Source of the DNA: Methanococcoides alaskense
GTDB taxonomy: Archaea > Halobacteriota > Methanosarcinia > Methanosarcinales > Methanosarcinaceae
Length of the DNA: 64,000 bases
Reading direction: 5' to 3'
NCBI RefSeq assembly: GCF_031454185.1
Contig: NZ_JAVDQI010000006.1
Coordinates: 1 to 64,000, forward strand
Positions within the stretch are counted from its first letter, which is position 1, and every line of letters begins with the position of its first letter. Positions 8,458-17,470 of this stretch are shown one piece after another. The notes below the pieces were generated by a model. The model searched no databases, was not told the DNA's origin, and was given only the letters and a program-made list of their open reading frames with translations. The position numbers and the translations under genes are program-made.

Positions 8458-9672
8458 TCAATCATGTCTCAATGCATCGACCGGCTTCATCTTAGCAGCC
8501 TTGTTCGCAGGATATGCTCCGGCTATCAGACCTACGAATATGGATACAACAAAACCTGCGAATATCTTTGATGCAGGAAGCACCACTGGCAGGTTCATGA
8601 ACGTTGCAGCTCCATAAGCTCCAGCACAACCAAGTATCACGCCAAGGACACCACCTATAGTTCCCACGACCGCTGATTCAACGATGAACATCGTAAGGAC
8701 ATCGAAGTTGGAATACCCTATAGCTTTCATTAAACCTATCTCCGATGTACGTTCGGTAACTGTGACCAGCATAATGTTCATGATCCCGATGGAACCAACA
8801 ACAAGGGAAATAAATGCAACTGCAGTCAGAAGTCCGGAAAGGGCACTTGAAAGGGCGCCTGCATTCTCAAGCAACTCCTGCTGGTCCACAATGAAATACG
8901 GCTTGATGTCATCTTCCTCCATATCCCTTGATGAGATTCCCAGATATCTTCCGAGTCTCTTATCTATCTCCTCGGATGTTTCGGAAACCTTCTCGATCGA
9001 TTCCCCTTCGGCGAAGATGGTGGAATAATCATTGACCGAGAGGATCTCGTTCATGGTCGATATTGGAATGAATATCCTTTTGTCGGGAACCATTCCTCCT
9101 GATATGAAGCTTGGTTCTGATTCTTGGACAATACCTTTGACCTGGAACGTCTGTGTTATCTCTCCCCCATCACGTGTTCGGAATGTAATATCTATCGAAT
9201 TCTTATTCGATAACTTCCGGTCAAAAGTACCATCAGATACCTCATAACCTATCACAGCCACATACTGATCATTGTCTTTGATAAAGTTCCCTTCACTAAG
9301 TCCAATGTTGGCGACCTCATCATAGTCGCCTGTGACTCCCGTTATTGACACTCTCCGCGAATCTGACATATAAGTGACTTCAGCTACCTGTTCATTGATG
9401 GGAGAAGCTCTCAGAACTCCCGGGGTTTTCCTGACAACTTCCAGTTCGTTATCAAAGAACGTGTTTGGCTCATTTGCACCCACATAGATGAAATTAGAAC
9501 CGATAGTTCCTATCTCTTCATCAAAATATTGGTTAAAGCTCGCACCTAAGGAAACATTGGCGATGACAGCAGCTACTCCTATCACGATCCCCAGAGTTGT
9601 AAGCGTGGAACGAAGCTTGGAGCTAAAAATGCTTCCCAATGCGATTTCAAGTGACTGCTTCAGATCGACCAT
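8458..9672 (-). CDS. MacB/FtsX-type ABC transporter permease
   Basis: A 404-residue permease: cytoplasmic start, TM1 (about 22-43), large extracytoplasmic MacB_PCD domain (45-260), then three FtsX helices (about 283-305, 325-350, 368-390) with the family pattern TERTSEIGLMKAIGYSNFDV. Such permeases work with a LolD-like ATPase as mechanotransmission or export systems for lipoproteins, peptides or lipids. The ATPase and a secreted partner are encoded upstream (10954-11679 and 9709-10944). GGAG sits 9 nt before the ATG. No truncation. Confidence 0.92.
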   Translation of the reverse strand: MVDLKQSLEIALGSIFSSKLRSTLTTLGIVIGVAAVIANVSLGASFNQYFDEEIGTIGSNFIYVGANEPNTFFDNELEVVRKTPGVLRASPINEQVAEVTYMSDSRRVSITGVTGDYDEVANIGLSEGNFIKDNDQYVAVIGYEVSDGTFDRKLSNKNSIDITFRTRDGGEITQTFQVKGIVQESEPSFISGGMVPDKRIFIPISTMNEILSVNDYSTIFAEGESIEKVSETSEEIDKRLGRYLGISSRDMEEDDIKPYFIVDQQELLENAGALSSALSGLLTAVAFISLVVGSIGIMNIMLVTVTERTSEIGLMKAIGYSNFDVLTMFIVESAVVGTIGGVLGVILGCAGAYGAATFMNLPVVLPASKIFAGFVVSIFVGLIAGAYPANKAAKMKPVDALRHD

Positions 9673-9708
9673 TATATTATCTCCTTTTGATAGTGCATCT
9701 GACTTCGT

Positions 9709-10944
9709 TTAATCCTGTTTCCTTTTCTTGTAAATGAAAATCCCTGCTGCTGCCACTATCAAAAGTACGAAAGCAATAGTTGTACTGCCAGTGCTGGTAT
9801 CTGTCTTTTCTTCAACTACCTCAAGGTTGCCCACATTGGCAGAAGTTGTGTGATCGTTAAACCCGTTCCTGTATTCTGCTTCAAGGGTAAGCGAAGATCG
9901 TTCTCTTTCCTCTTCCACAACAGCGGTAAATTCAATTGTAAAAAGCTCATCCGGTTTCATCGAGCCGATAAAATACTCTGCAGGGGAGAATTTTACCCCT
10001 TCAGCTACTGGTCTGACACTCACTGAAGAGATGGTGTTCTGGTGAAGGTTCGCAACATCGAACTGTACCTTCCCTTCACTGTTAGTTAATATCATGGACT
10101 TTGAGGGTATCATCTTGATGGATGAACTGTCAATGGTGACAGGTACTCTCCAGATGTTGTTATAAGAATATGAATTACCAATGATTGCAAGGTCAAGGTA
10201 GTATGTCCCTTCCTGGACATCTTCCGGAACCTCTACATTGAATGTAAGGGTGACCGAGTTACCTGGTCCGATTATCCCGGCTTCTTGAACACCGCTGGTG
10301 ACCTTGATACTGTCAGTACCTGCAAGACTTGCTGACTGGATACGTGCATTAGTGTCGTAATCCTCTCCCTCGAAATTAATCGTACTCTCTGATGCTGTAT
10401 TTGTCAATTTAAAACTTATCGTACCTTTATCTCCGGGGCTGAACATATCTGGGGTGGATGTGGTCTCAGTAAGCTCAATAGTACCTTTACTATCAAATGT
10501 GGTGGATCCTACCTTTATTTTAAAAGTGTCCTTTATCCAGGGACTGTTGTCCATGCCTCTGTAATACACATCAAAAGAAGCTGTCCCGGGTTTTGCATTC
10601 TCATCTACATACAGGCGGAACTCCTGCACAGATGCACTATCTGGTGAAAGTATGCCGATATTATTCTCAGCATTTTTTTCAGAATCAAGGGACAAAGGAT
10701 ATTCAGGAACAAGTTTTATTGTCACGTCATCGGACTGTCCTGACCTAAAGTTCTCCACCTTCACCCACACATCCACATATTGACCTATCTCTGCCGGAAA
10801 TGGCTCGTATTTCTGAACGCTGATATCCAGGCTTGTTACACTGCTCTCCTGTGCAGATGCGGAAGGCATTACCATAATCAAAAGGACCATCATAACTGCA
10901 AAGGCCGTTATTTCCTTCGTTATTCTCGAATTATCATTTCCCAT
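9709..10944 (-). CDS. Secreted, membrane-anchored NEW3/COG1361-type protein of the ABC operon
   Basis: A 411-residue surface protein with an N-terminal signal (hydrophobic residues 14-31, ending PSASA), several Ig-like beta-sandwich repeats (about 35-150, 160-275, 280-375) of the NEW3 type, a linker rich in T and S (EEKTDTSTGSTT) and a C-terminal helix followed by KKRKQD. It would face the outside while anchored in the membrane. It lies between the ATPase and permease of a MacB-type system, a placement repeated in other methanogens, so it is probably the extracellular adaptor. GGTGAT precedes the ATG. Confidence 0.8.
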   Translation of the reverse strand: MGNDNSRITKEITAFAVMMVLLIMVMPSASAQESSVTSLDISVQKYEPFPAEIGQYVDVWVKVENFRSGQSDDVTIKLVPEYPLSLDSEKNAENNIGILSPDSASVQEFRLYVDENAKPGTASFDVYYRGMDNSPWIKDTFKIKVGSTTFDSKGTIELTETTSTPDMFSPGDKGTISFKLTNTASESTINFEGEDYDTNARIQSASLAGTDSIKVTSGVQEAGIIGPGNSVTLTFNVEVPEDVQEGTYYLDLAIIGNSYSYNNIWRVPVTIDSSSIKMIPSKSMILTNSEGKVQFDVANLHQNTISSVSVRPVAEGVKFSPAEYFIGSMKPDELFTIEFTAVVEEERERSSLTLEAEYRNGFNDHTTSANVGNLEVVEEKTDTSTGSTTIAFVLLIVAAAGIFIYKKRKQD

Positions 10945-10953
10945 GTCATCACC

Positions 10954-11679
10954 TTAATTATTCTCAATATAGCCGTCTTTCACATGGATGGTCCTGTCAG
11001 CATATGCCGATGTCTCAGGATCGTGTGTTATCATTATTATCGTGCTTCCATTCCTGTGAAGCTCGGAAAAGAGTTCCATTATCTCGACACTTGTCTTCGA
11101 GTCAAGGTTCCCCGTAGGTTCATCTGCCAGAATGATGGCAGGCTCGTTGATGAGGGCTCTTGCGATAGCGACCCTCTGTGATTGTCCACCTGAAAGCTCA
11201 GTAGGTCTGTGTTCCATACGGTCATCCAGTCCTACCAGTCCCAGAAGATGTTTCGCACGTTGGTTCACGTTGACATCAATTCTGCGGTTTGCGTGTGTTG
11301 GTAAAAGGACATTCTGTAAAGCTGTAAGTCTTGAAACAAGGTTGAAGTTCTGAAAAACAAAACCGATCTCTAATCCCCGAAGCTTTGCAAGTTCACTCTC
11401 GGAGATACTGTTTATGTCCTTGCCCATGACAAGGACCTATCCTTCACTTGGTCTGTCAAGACATCCAAGCAGGTTCATAAGAGTGCTTTTGCCAGAACCC
11501 GATGGTCCCATGATCGCAATGAACTCTCCTTTTTTCACAGTGATGTTGATATCATGAAGGATCGGTACTTCCATGTCGGACAGATAATAGCTTTTTTTCA
11601 GGCCAATGGTTTCCATGACCTTATCGGGTATGTCTTTCATTTTTTGTTCGGTCTGGTTGTTCAATACCTGTTCTTCCAT
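10954..11679 (-). CDS. LolD/MacB-type ABC transporter ATPase with one in-frame TAG codon (candidate pyrrolysine)
   Basis: Energises the permease at 8458-9672. Codons 1-80 hold Walker A (GPSGSGKST) and end LDRPSEG. Codon 81 is TAG (11437-11439). The same frame continues VLVMGKDINSIS with Q-loop FVFQNFN, signature LSGGQSQRVAIARAL, Walker B IILADEPTG and H-loop ITHD, to TAA. Apart from the TAG the protein is a normal 241 residues. In relatives this position is a variable residue between SEG and the next beta strand. Methanosarcinaceae can decode TAG as pyrrolysine, so this could be a full protein with Pyl81. The alternatives are a recent nonsense mutation or a sequencing error. ATG 11679 is preferred to GTG 11688. 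Confidence 0.82.
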
Positions 11680-11850
11680 GTGATGCACAGTCCTGTCTAT
11701 TTATCGACAAGATTTTCTATGCACATGTTTCTATATATACTTTCCGACATTTTGACAAATGGGTCCTATAAAATTAGCAATAGTTCAAAAAAAGAAAGTA
11801 TAAAGGTCTTAAATAATAGTAATTGAAAAAAAGAAAGAGCTACAGAATGA

Positions 11851-13140
11851 TCAATTGTCTTTCTGTCTGCTCTCTTCAAGTGCACTCTTGACTATCTTCA
11901 TGGCACAGAGTTCACCGCACATGGAGCACGCATCAGTGCCTGTATTTCGGCTTTCCCTGATCTTGCGTGCTTTTTCACTGTCAATGGCAACTTCGTATTG
12001 GGTTTCCCAATCGAGTTCAGCACGTGCATGTGCCATCCTGTCATCCAGCTCACGTGCCTTTTCTTTCTGTCCCTCGCGGGTAAGATCGGCAGCGTGTGCA
12101 GCGATATTTGTGACAATAGCGCCTTCTCGTATGTCATCTATGGTTGGTAATGCAAGATGTTCTGCCGGTGTTGTCATACAAAGGAAATCCGCTCCGTACA
12201 TTCCTGCCAGTGTGCCTCCGATAGCTCCGGTTATATGGTCATAACCTGGTGCAATATCGGTCACAAGAGGACCAAGCAGATAAAGGGGTGCACCGTGGCA
12301 CAATTCTTTCATTGCCTTTACGCTAAGCTCAACTTCGTTTAAAGGTACATGTCCGGGACCTTCCACGAAGGTCTGAACATCAGATTCCCTTGCTTTGCTG
12401 ACAAGTTCTCCGAGTGTTATGAACTCCATGAACTTTGGTGCATCGGATGCGTCATGGATACAGCCCGGTCTCATACCATCGCCAAGACTTATGGTCAGAT
12501 CGTATTCCTTAGCAATCTCCACAAGGTAGTCATATTCGGAATAGAACGGATTTTCCTGTTCATTGTGTATCATCCAAGCAATGGTGAAAGAGCCGCCACG
12601 ACTGACAACATTTGTAATCCTGTCACCCTTTTTGAGCCTTTCCAATGCATTGTAGTTGACACCTGAATGGATAGTGACAAAATCGACCCCATCTTCAGCA
12701 TGTTTGCGAACAGCATTGAACATGTCATCAGATGTCATATCGACCACAGTCTTATGGGATGCTGCTGCCTGGTATATTGGCACTGTACCAATAGGCACAT
12801 CCACAGCATCCATTATCCTTGAACGTATAAGGTCGAGGTCGCCTCCGGTGGACAGGTCCATAATGGTATCTGCTCCGTATTCAACCGCTGTTTTTGCTTT
12901 ATCGACCTCTTCATCGATATTCACGAAATCCCTTGAGGTTCCGATATTGGCGTTTACCTTAACGCTCATGTATTTCCCGATACCGAATGCACGGGATTTA
13001 CCTTTTATGTTCTTCGGGATGGTCACAAGTCCCTTTGCAACACAGGACCTTACAAGGTCCGCATCTATCCCTTCAACTTCGGCCACACTTCTAATCTCAG
13101 GGGTGATCAGTCCCTTCCTTGCATCTTCCATTAATGTCAT
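11851..13140 (-). CDS. thiC: Phosphomethylpyrimidine synthase ThiC
   Basis: Radical-SAM-like enzyme that rearranges aminoimidazole ribotide to HMP-phosphate for thiamine. The 429-residue protein is the short archaeal/clostridial form. Visible motifs include GADTIMDLSTGG, DFVTIHSGV, the substrate region LGDGMRPGC, VEGPGHVP and the C-terminal [4Fe-4S] motif CSMCGELC (C-x2-C-x4-C, about residue 409). GGAG lies 5 nt before the ATG. I looked for a TPP riboswitch in 13141-13310 and saw none. The downstream T-rich tract on the minus strand (11826-11838) probably ends transcription. Confidence 0.97.
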   Translation of the reverse strand: MTLMEDARKGLITPEIRSVAEVEGIDADLVRSCVAKGLVTIPKNIKGKSRAFGIGKYMSVKVNANIGTSRDFVNIDEEVDKAKTAVEYGADTIMDLSTGGDLDLIRSRIMDAVDVPIGTVPIYQAAASHKTVVDMTSDDMFNAVRKHAEDGVDFVTIHSGVNYNALERLKKGDRITNVVSRGGSFTIAWMIHNEQENPFYSEYDYLVEIAKEYDLTISLGDGMRPGCIHDASDAPKFMEFITLGELVSKARESDVQTFVEGPGHVPLNEVELSVKAMKELCHGAPLYLLGPLVTDIAPGYDHITGAIGGTLAGMYGADFLCMTTPAEHLALPTIDDIREGAIVTNIAAHAADLTREGQKEKARELDDRMAHARAELDWETQYEVAIDSEKARKIRESRNTGTDACSMCGELCAMKIVKSALEESRQKDN

Positions 13141-13276
13141 AGTTACTCCGGCAAAATGGTCTGTACCTTAAGATATTATGATTTCAAGTCTCGTTTGTAG
13201 TTGCAATACAGCACAGGTGCATATATATGTTTCATATTCCTGTGGCTGAACTTTCTCAGGACATTTTAGTAAATAT

Positions 13277-13299
13277 AATATACTATTAAAAAGTATATT
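13277..13299. promoter_or_regulatory. Inverted repeat upstream of the universal stress gene
   Basis: AATATACT (13277-13284) and AGTATATT (13292-13299) form a perfect 8-bp inverted repeat with a 7-nt spacer, about 55 nt before the chosen ATG. It overlaps the likely TATA region, so a repressor here could block TBP. It could also simply be an AT-rich promoter that happens to be symmetric. Confidence 0.4.
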
Positions 13300-13353
13300 T
13301 TACTTGGGTGAATGTCTTTTCAAAGAGCACCTATGTTATACTGGGGGTATTAC

Positions 13354-13800
13354 ATGGCAGGTAAAAGTTATAATAAAATATTGATAGCTACCGACGGTTC
13401 TGATAATGCAAAGAATGCTATTTTTTCAGGAATGAACCTGGCAGGGCTACTTGGAGCAAAGATCTATGCAGTTTGTGTCCTTCCGACACATCCCGCCTCT
13501 TCCATGCCTATCGGCTCAAGGATGATGCGATGGGAAGTACCATTTGATATAATGAAGGAAGAGGGTACAAAGGCAGTTAATGAGGTTGTCGAACTCGCCA
13601 AAATAAATGGTGTGGATGCAGAACCTGTTCTGCTTGAAGGTCATCCTTCTGAAGAGATCCTCAGATATGCACAGGATAATGATATCGACCTGATCGTAAT
13701 GGGAACTCTCGGTAAGACCGGTCTGACAAGATTGCTTCTTGGAAGTGTGGCGGAAAATGTATTACGTCATTCTCCTGTGGAAGTTCTGGTAGTAAGGTGA
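13354..13800 (+). CDS. Universal stress protein (UspA family)
   Basis: A 148-residue cytoplasmic Rossmann-like protein. It has the N-terminal strand ILIATDGSDNAKNA and the C-terminal nucleotide-binding signature GTLGKTGLTRLLLGSVAENVL (the G-2x-G-9x-G-S form), so it probably binds ATP. ATG at 13354 is chosen because GGGGGT lies 6 nt upstream and the family normally begins a few residues before the first strand. The ATG at 13312 would add 14 residues and has no spaced Shine-Dalgarno. An inverted repeat at 13277-13299 may control it. Confidence 0.92.
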   Translation: MAGKSYNKILIATDGSDNAKNAIFSGMNLAGLLGAKIYAVCVLPTHPASSMPIGSRMMRWEVPFDIMKEEGTKAVNEVVELAKINGVDAEPVLLEGHPSEEILRYAQDNDIDLIVMGTLGKTGLTRLLLGSVAENVLRHSPVEVLVVR

Positions 13801-13950
13801 ACCTTTTGTTCACCTCGATTTTTATTTGGTTTCTATAATTTCATCATTTTTAGTATCAGATAACTTTAATGTAGTGTTAGCGCTATGTGTGGGCATACCT
13901 TTTTTATGAATAGTATCGCTATTTGAACTACTTTATTCACCCAATTATCC

Positions 13951-16293
13951 ATGACCACAGTTGTATTCACCGAGAAGAACAAGGCCGCTGCACAGATATC
14001 TACTATCCTGTCCGGAGGTTCAGCGAAAAGAAGCATCGTGGATGGTGTTTCTGTGTATGAGTTCCAGAGGGATGGTTCTCTCTGGAAGATCATGGGACTT
14101 GCAGGTCATATCATGGGCTATGATTATCCTGAAGAGTTCAGCAATTGGAGGGATGTTGACCCTGCTGCTCTGTTGGATACCGATCCTGTGAAGAAGATTA
14201 ACAAAGCATCGTTTGGCAGTGCTATCCTGAAGATCTCCAAAGGTGCAGATCTTCTTGTGCTTGCTTGCGATTTTGATCGGGAAGGGGAGAATATAGGGTT
14301 CGAGGCGAAGTCCATTGCAGAGAAAGTGTGCAATTCAACAGTTAAACGTGCACGTTTTTCCTCTCTTTCCAAAAGTGAGATCGAAAAGGCTTTTAATGAA
14401 CTTGTGGAGCCTGATGAGAACATGGCGATGTCCGCAGAGGCGAGACAGATCCTTGATCTCAAGATGGGTGCATCCTTTACTCGATTTGTGACCCTTTCGG
14501 TGCGGGAAAGGGCAAGGACCAAGGGTGTTCTTTCTATAGGACCATGTCAGACGCCTACCTGTGGTTTTGTTTATGAACGTGAACTTGCTATTCGTAAGTT
14601 CGATTCCCGGGATTTCTGGAAGATAGAGGGAGTGTTCACTGGAAAGGGTGCTGATATTACAGGTGTGCATCGCGGTGGTCACATCTATGATAAAGAAAAA
14701 GCGGATGTGATCTTTAAGAAACTGAAAGGTTGCAAGACTGCGGTCATTTCTAAAAAGACAGTAAAGGAGATGAATACAAATCCTCCTTTCCCGCTCAACA
14801 CCAATGAGTTCTTAAAGCGTGCATCGAAATTCCTGGACGTGAGTCCTGATAAGGCTCTGGAGATCGCTGAACAGCTCTATCTTTCAGGCTTTACCAGCTA
14901 TCCGAGGACAGAGACGAACATGTATGCTGATGACATGGATTTTGCCAGCATACTCAAAGGCTTTACTAAAGGTGATTATCAGGATTTTGCATTGTTGTTA
15001 CTCTCACAAAAGGCCATTGTTCCTCGTAATGGCAAAAAGGACGGTCATGACCACCCGCCTATTCATCCCATCAAGGCAGGTTCACGCATGGAGATCGAAA
15101 GAGCTGTCAAGATGCCGCGTGCATGGGATGTATATGATCTTATTGTAAGACATTTCATTGCGAACTTACTTCCACCGGCAATATTTGAAAAGACACGTTT
15201 CGAGATCACCATGGAGGGTGAACTGTTTGATTCTACAGGTTCCATACAGAAGAACGCCGGATGGCTTGCTGTTTATCCTTTTGAGAAACCACAGGACAAG
15301 ATATTACCGGAACTCGATCTGAATGAGATTCTCGCTGTCAAGAAGATCACTAATATAAAGTCACAGACCACACCGCCGAAAAGGCTCACTGAGGCCGAAC
15401 TTCTTACGCTTATGGATAAGCATGGAATCGGTACCAAAGCAACTGCTCCAAGCCATATAGAGACCAACAAGAAACGTGGTTATTTCGAGGTCAAGGGAAA
15501 GACCATTGCCATACTGGACACTGGTTTTACTTTGATGGATGCGCTGAACAGTTCCGTCCCCATCCTTGTCAAACCTGATATTCGTTCAAGTATAGAATCT
15601 CTCATACAGGATGTTGAAGATGGCAACAAGAAGTTCGAGCTGGCCCTTGAAGAAGGCACTTCGCTTATCAAGGAGATGTATTCCCAGCTCTTGAGCAATC
15701 GTGATCTTATGGTCACTCGTATAGCAGGGACCATTACAGATGAAGCGGTCGAGGCGGATAAGAAGAACCATGTTGGTAAATGCAGTGAATGTGAACGGGT
15801 GCTTCGTATAGTCAGTACGGACAAAGGTCGGTTTGTAGGTTGTACAGGTTATCCGCAGTGCAAGAACACTTTCCCTTTGCCTAAAACAGGTGCTTTGGCC
15901 GTGCAGAGGTCACGGACGTGCAAGAAAGGCGGAGCGGCTGTTTTGAAGGTGGGAAGCAAATATTTCTGGGCTGTGGGCATAGGTCCGTGCTTTTCATGCG
16001 ATATGGAAAAGGAATGTTATCCACCGGAAATTGTGGGTGCGTGTCCTGCCTGCGATGGTCAGACATTTTTGATCACCACCAAGGACTCACGTTTCCTTGG
16101 GTGCACAAAACGTTGTGGTCATACTCAGTCTGTTCCAAAGAACGGCAGGCTAACCATCACCGATAAGGTATGTGAAGGATGTGGATGGCGATTATTGCGC
16201 GTCAAAGAGCAGGGCAAGGATGCGAAGGAATATTGTGCCAATCGTAAATGTGAAGTCGCAGCACAGATGCGAAGCAGTTACAGGAAAAAATAA
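13951..16293 (+). CDS. topA: DNA topoisomerase I (type IA)
   Basis: Relaxes negative supercoils by cutting one strand. The 780-residue protein has an N-terminal Toprim domain with the acidic motif DFDREGE (about residue 108), a central type IA core with catalytic Y317 in FTSYPRTETN, and at least three C-terminal zinc ribbons (CSECERV...GCTGYPQC; CFSCDMEKEC with CPACDG; CEGCGWRL...YCANRKC). The zinc region resembles the archaeal topA rather than topoisomerase III. The gene is alone, in the same direction as the upstream universal stress gene, 150 nt away. Confidence 0.95.
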   Translation: MTTVVFTEKNKAAAQISTILSGGSAKRSIVDGVSVYEFQRDGSLWKIMGLAGHIMGYDYPEEFSNWRDVDPAALLDTDPVKKINKASFGSAILKISKGADLLVLACDFDREGENIGFEAKSIAEKVCNSTVKRARFSSLSKSEIEKAFNELVEPDENMAMSAEARQILDLKMGASFTRFVTLSVRERARTKGVLSIGPCQTPTCGFVYERELAIRKFDSRDFWKIEGVFTGKGADITGVHRGGHIYDKEKADVIFKKLKGCKTAVISKKTVKEMNTNPPFPLNTNEFLKRASKFLDVSPDKALEIAEQLYLSGFTSYPRTETNMYADDMDFASILKGFTKGDYQDFALLLLSQKAIVPRNGKKDGHDHPPIHPIKAGSRMEIERAVKMPRAWDVYDLIVRHFIANLLPPAIFEKTRFEITMEGELFDSTGSIQKNAGWLAVYPFEKPQDKILPELDLNEILAVKKITNIKSQTTPPKRLTEAELLTLMDKHGIGTKATAPSHIETNKKRGYFEVKGKTIAILDTGFTLMDALNSSVPILVKPDIRSSIESLIQDVEDGNKKFELALEEGTSLIKEMYSQLLSNRDLMVTRIAGTITDEAVEADKKNHVGKCSECERVLRIVSTDKGRFVGCTGYPQCKNTFPLPKTGALAVQRSRTCKKGGAAVLKVGSKYFWAVGIGPCFSCDMEKECYPPEIVGACPACDGQTFLITTKDSRFLGCTKRCGHTQSVPKNGRLTITDKVCEGCGWRLLRVKEQGKDAKEYCANRKCEVAAQMRSSYRKK

Positions 16294-16373
16294 GCTGGCA
16301 ACTATTGTTGCTTGATATTCCCATCATTGATGTTCTTTATTTATGTATGGACGTGAAGATATCGGTGGAGGGT

Positions 16374-16907
16374 TCAGTTCGAACCTATCCACTTCTTGCT
16401 GAATTTGTTTTCGAAAGTAAGCTCAGCAATACTTTTCCTGCTGGACGTTCTTTCCTTTTCCACAGGTTTTCCAATAGCTATCAATGCCATAAACTCATAA
16501 CTTTCCGGGACCTCAAGAACAGAATTTACCTTTTCTGCCTGTTTGAGGATCTCACCAAGCCATACTGAGCCAAGTCCAAGTTCGACACAGGTAAGCAATA
16601 TGTTCTGTATTGATGCTCCGATGGCCATTACATCTTTGTCATGGTGGTACATTTCGGCATTGTCAAGATAAACTGCGATCAATACTTTTGATCCTAGTAC
16701 AATGCTTGAGTAATGTGTGCATTGTGCCAGGTTATTGATGGTGTTCTCATCTTGTATGACAATGAATTTCCAGGGCTGGTTGTTAAGACCCGATGGTGCC
16801 CATCTGGCACAGTCAAGGATTGTATTGATATCCTTTTCACTGACGGGTTCATCGGTGTATTCCCTGACACTTCGTCGGTTAAGAATGGTTTCTATTGTAG
16901 TTGACAT
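16374..16907 (-). CDS. Nitroreductase family flavoprotein
   Basis: A 177-residue FMN-binding fold with NAD(P)H-dependent reductase ancestry. Motifs are RRSVREYTDEPVSE at the N-terminus, the FMN region CARWAPSGLNNQPW and the C-terminal GSVWLGEIL followed by IGKP. The substrate cannot be told. ATG at 16907 is chosen: GTGATC four nt upstream matches the 16S tail, and the GTG at 16916 is part of that signal. Upstream a perfect inverted repeat (TTTTTCAGG at 16929-16937 with CCTGAAAAA at 16947-16955) lies in the likely 5' leader or promoter. The IS605 element is inserted just beyond it. Confidence 0.88.
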   Translation of the reverse strand: MSTTIETILNRRSVREYTDEPVSEKDINTILDCARWAPSGLNNQPWKFIVIQDENTINNLAQCTHYSSIVLGSKVLIAVYLDNAEMYHHDKDVMAIGASIQNILLTCVELGLGSVWLGEILKQAEKVNSVLEVPESYEFMALIAIGKPVEKERTSSRKSIAELTFENKFSKKWIGSN

Positions 16908-16995
16908 AAGGATCACATAAAAAGAAGGTTTTTCAGGACATGATGCCCTGAAAAAGTATTTAGTTTATCGGATATAAGCAAGAAGACCACCGGTT

Positions 16996-17418
16996 TCAAT
17001 TAGTGGATGAATTGCGTACACTTTTCTGGTTCTTCGTTCCGTCAATGTATTGCTCAATCGTTTCCGCTGATGCTTTACCAGCAGTACCTACATAATAACT
17101 TGGAGACCATAACTTGTTCCCCCAATATTTTCGTTTTTTCAATTCGGGGAACTTTTCAAATGTTCTTTTTGCAGATACGCCTTTCAAGATTTTAACGATA
17201 TCTGTCGGTGCAATGAACGGTGGAGCTGATATGAACATGTGTATATGTTCCGGCATGACCTCAAGCTCGATGACTTCCCATTCTTTAGAATCAGCGATCG
17301 TCCTTAACTGGTCGTCTAAAAATTGTTTCAGTTCACCGGTGAGCACCTGTTTTCGATATTTAGTACACCAAACTATATGATAGTTAATTTCGTATACGGC
17401 TGAACTTGTAGACCCCAT
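16996..17418 (-). CDS. tnpA: IS200/IS605 Y1 transposase TnpA
   Basis: A 140-residue HUH-type transposase that cuts and rejoins single-stranded DNA at the element ends. The HUH pair is H58 and H60 in MPEHIHMF; the nucleophile is Y124 in IEQYIDGTK. The length and motifs are those of an active enzyme. It is transcribed divergently from tnpB, sharing a 50-nt region with a TATA-like ATATATCTTG. The second copy of the element in this window lacks this gene, so this protein may act in trans on both. Confidence 0.95.
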   Translation of the reverse strand: MGSTSSAVYEINYHIVWCTKYRKQVLTGELKQFLDDQLRTIADSKEWEVIELEVMPEHIHMFISAPPFIAPTDIVKILKGVSAKRTFEKFPELKKRKYWGNKLWSPSYYVGTAGKASAETIEQYIDGTKNQKSVRNSSTN

Positions 17419-17470
17419 TTGTACCTATAGGTTCATAACGCATATATATCTTGTTGACATATAGGTGCAT

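Noticed and set aside
11437..11439. The ABC ATPase treated as two separate genes
   Set aside because: The two halves are in the same frame with one TAG between them and together make a normal-length ATPase; the downstream half alone would lack Walker A.
13141..13311. TPP riboswitch upstream of thiC
   Set aside because: The conserved CTGAGA and ACC-CTTTGAACCTGATC elements are not present on the minus strand here.
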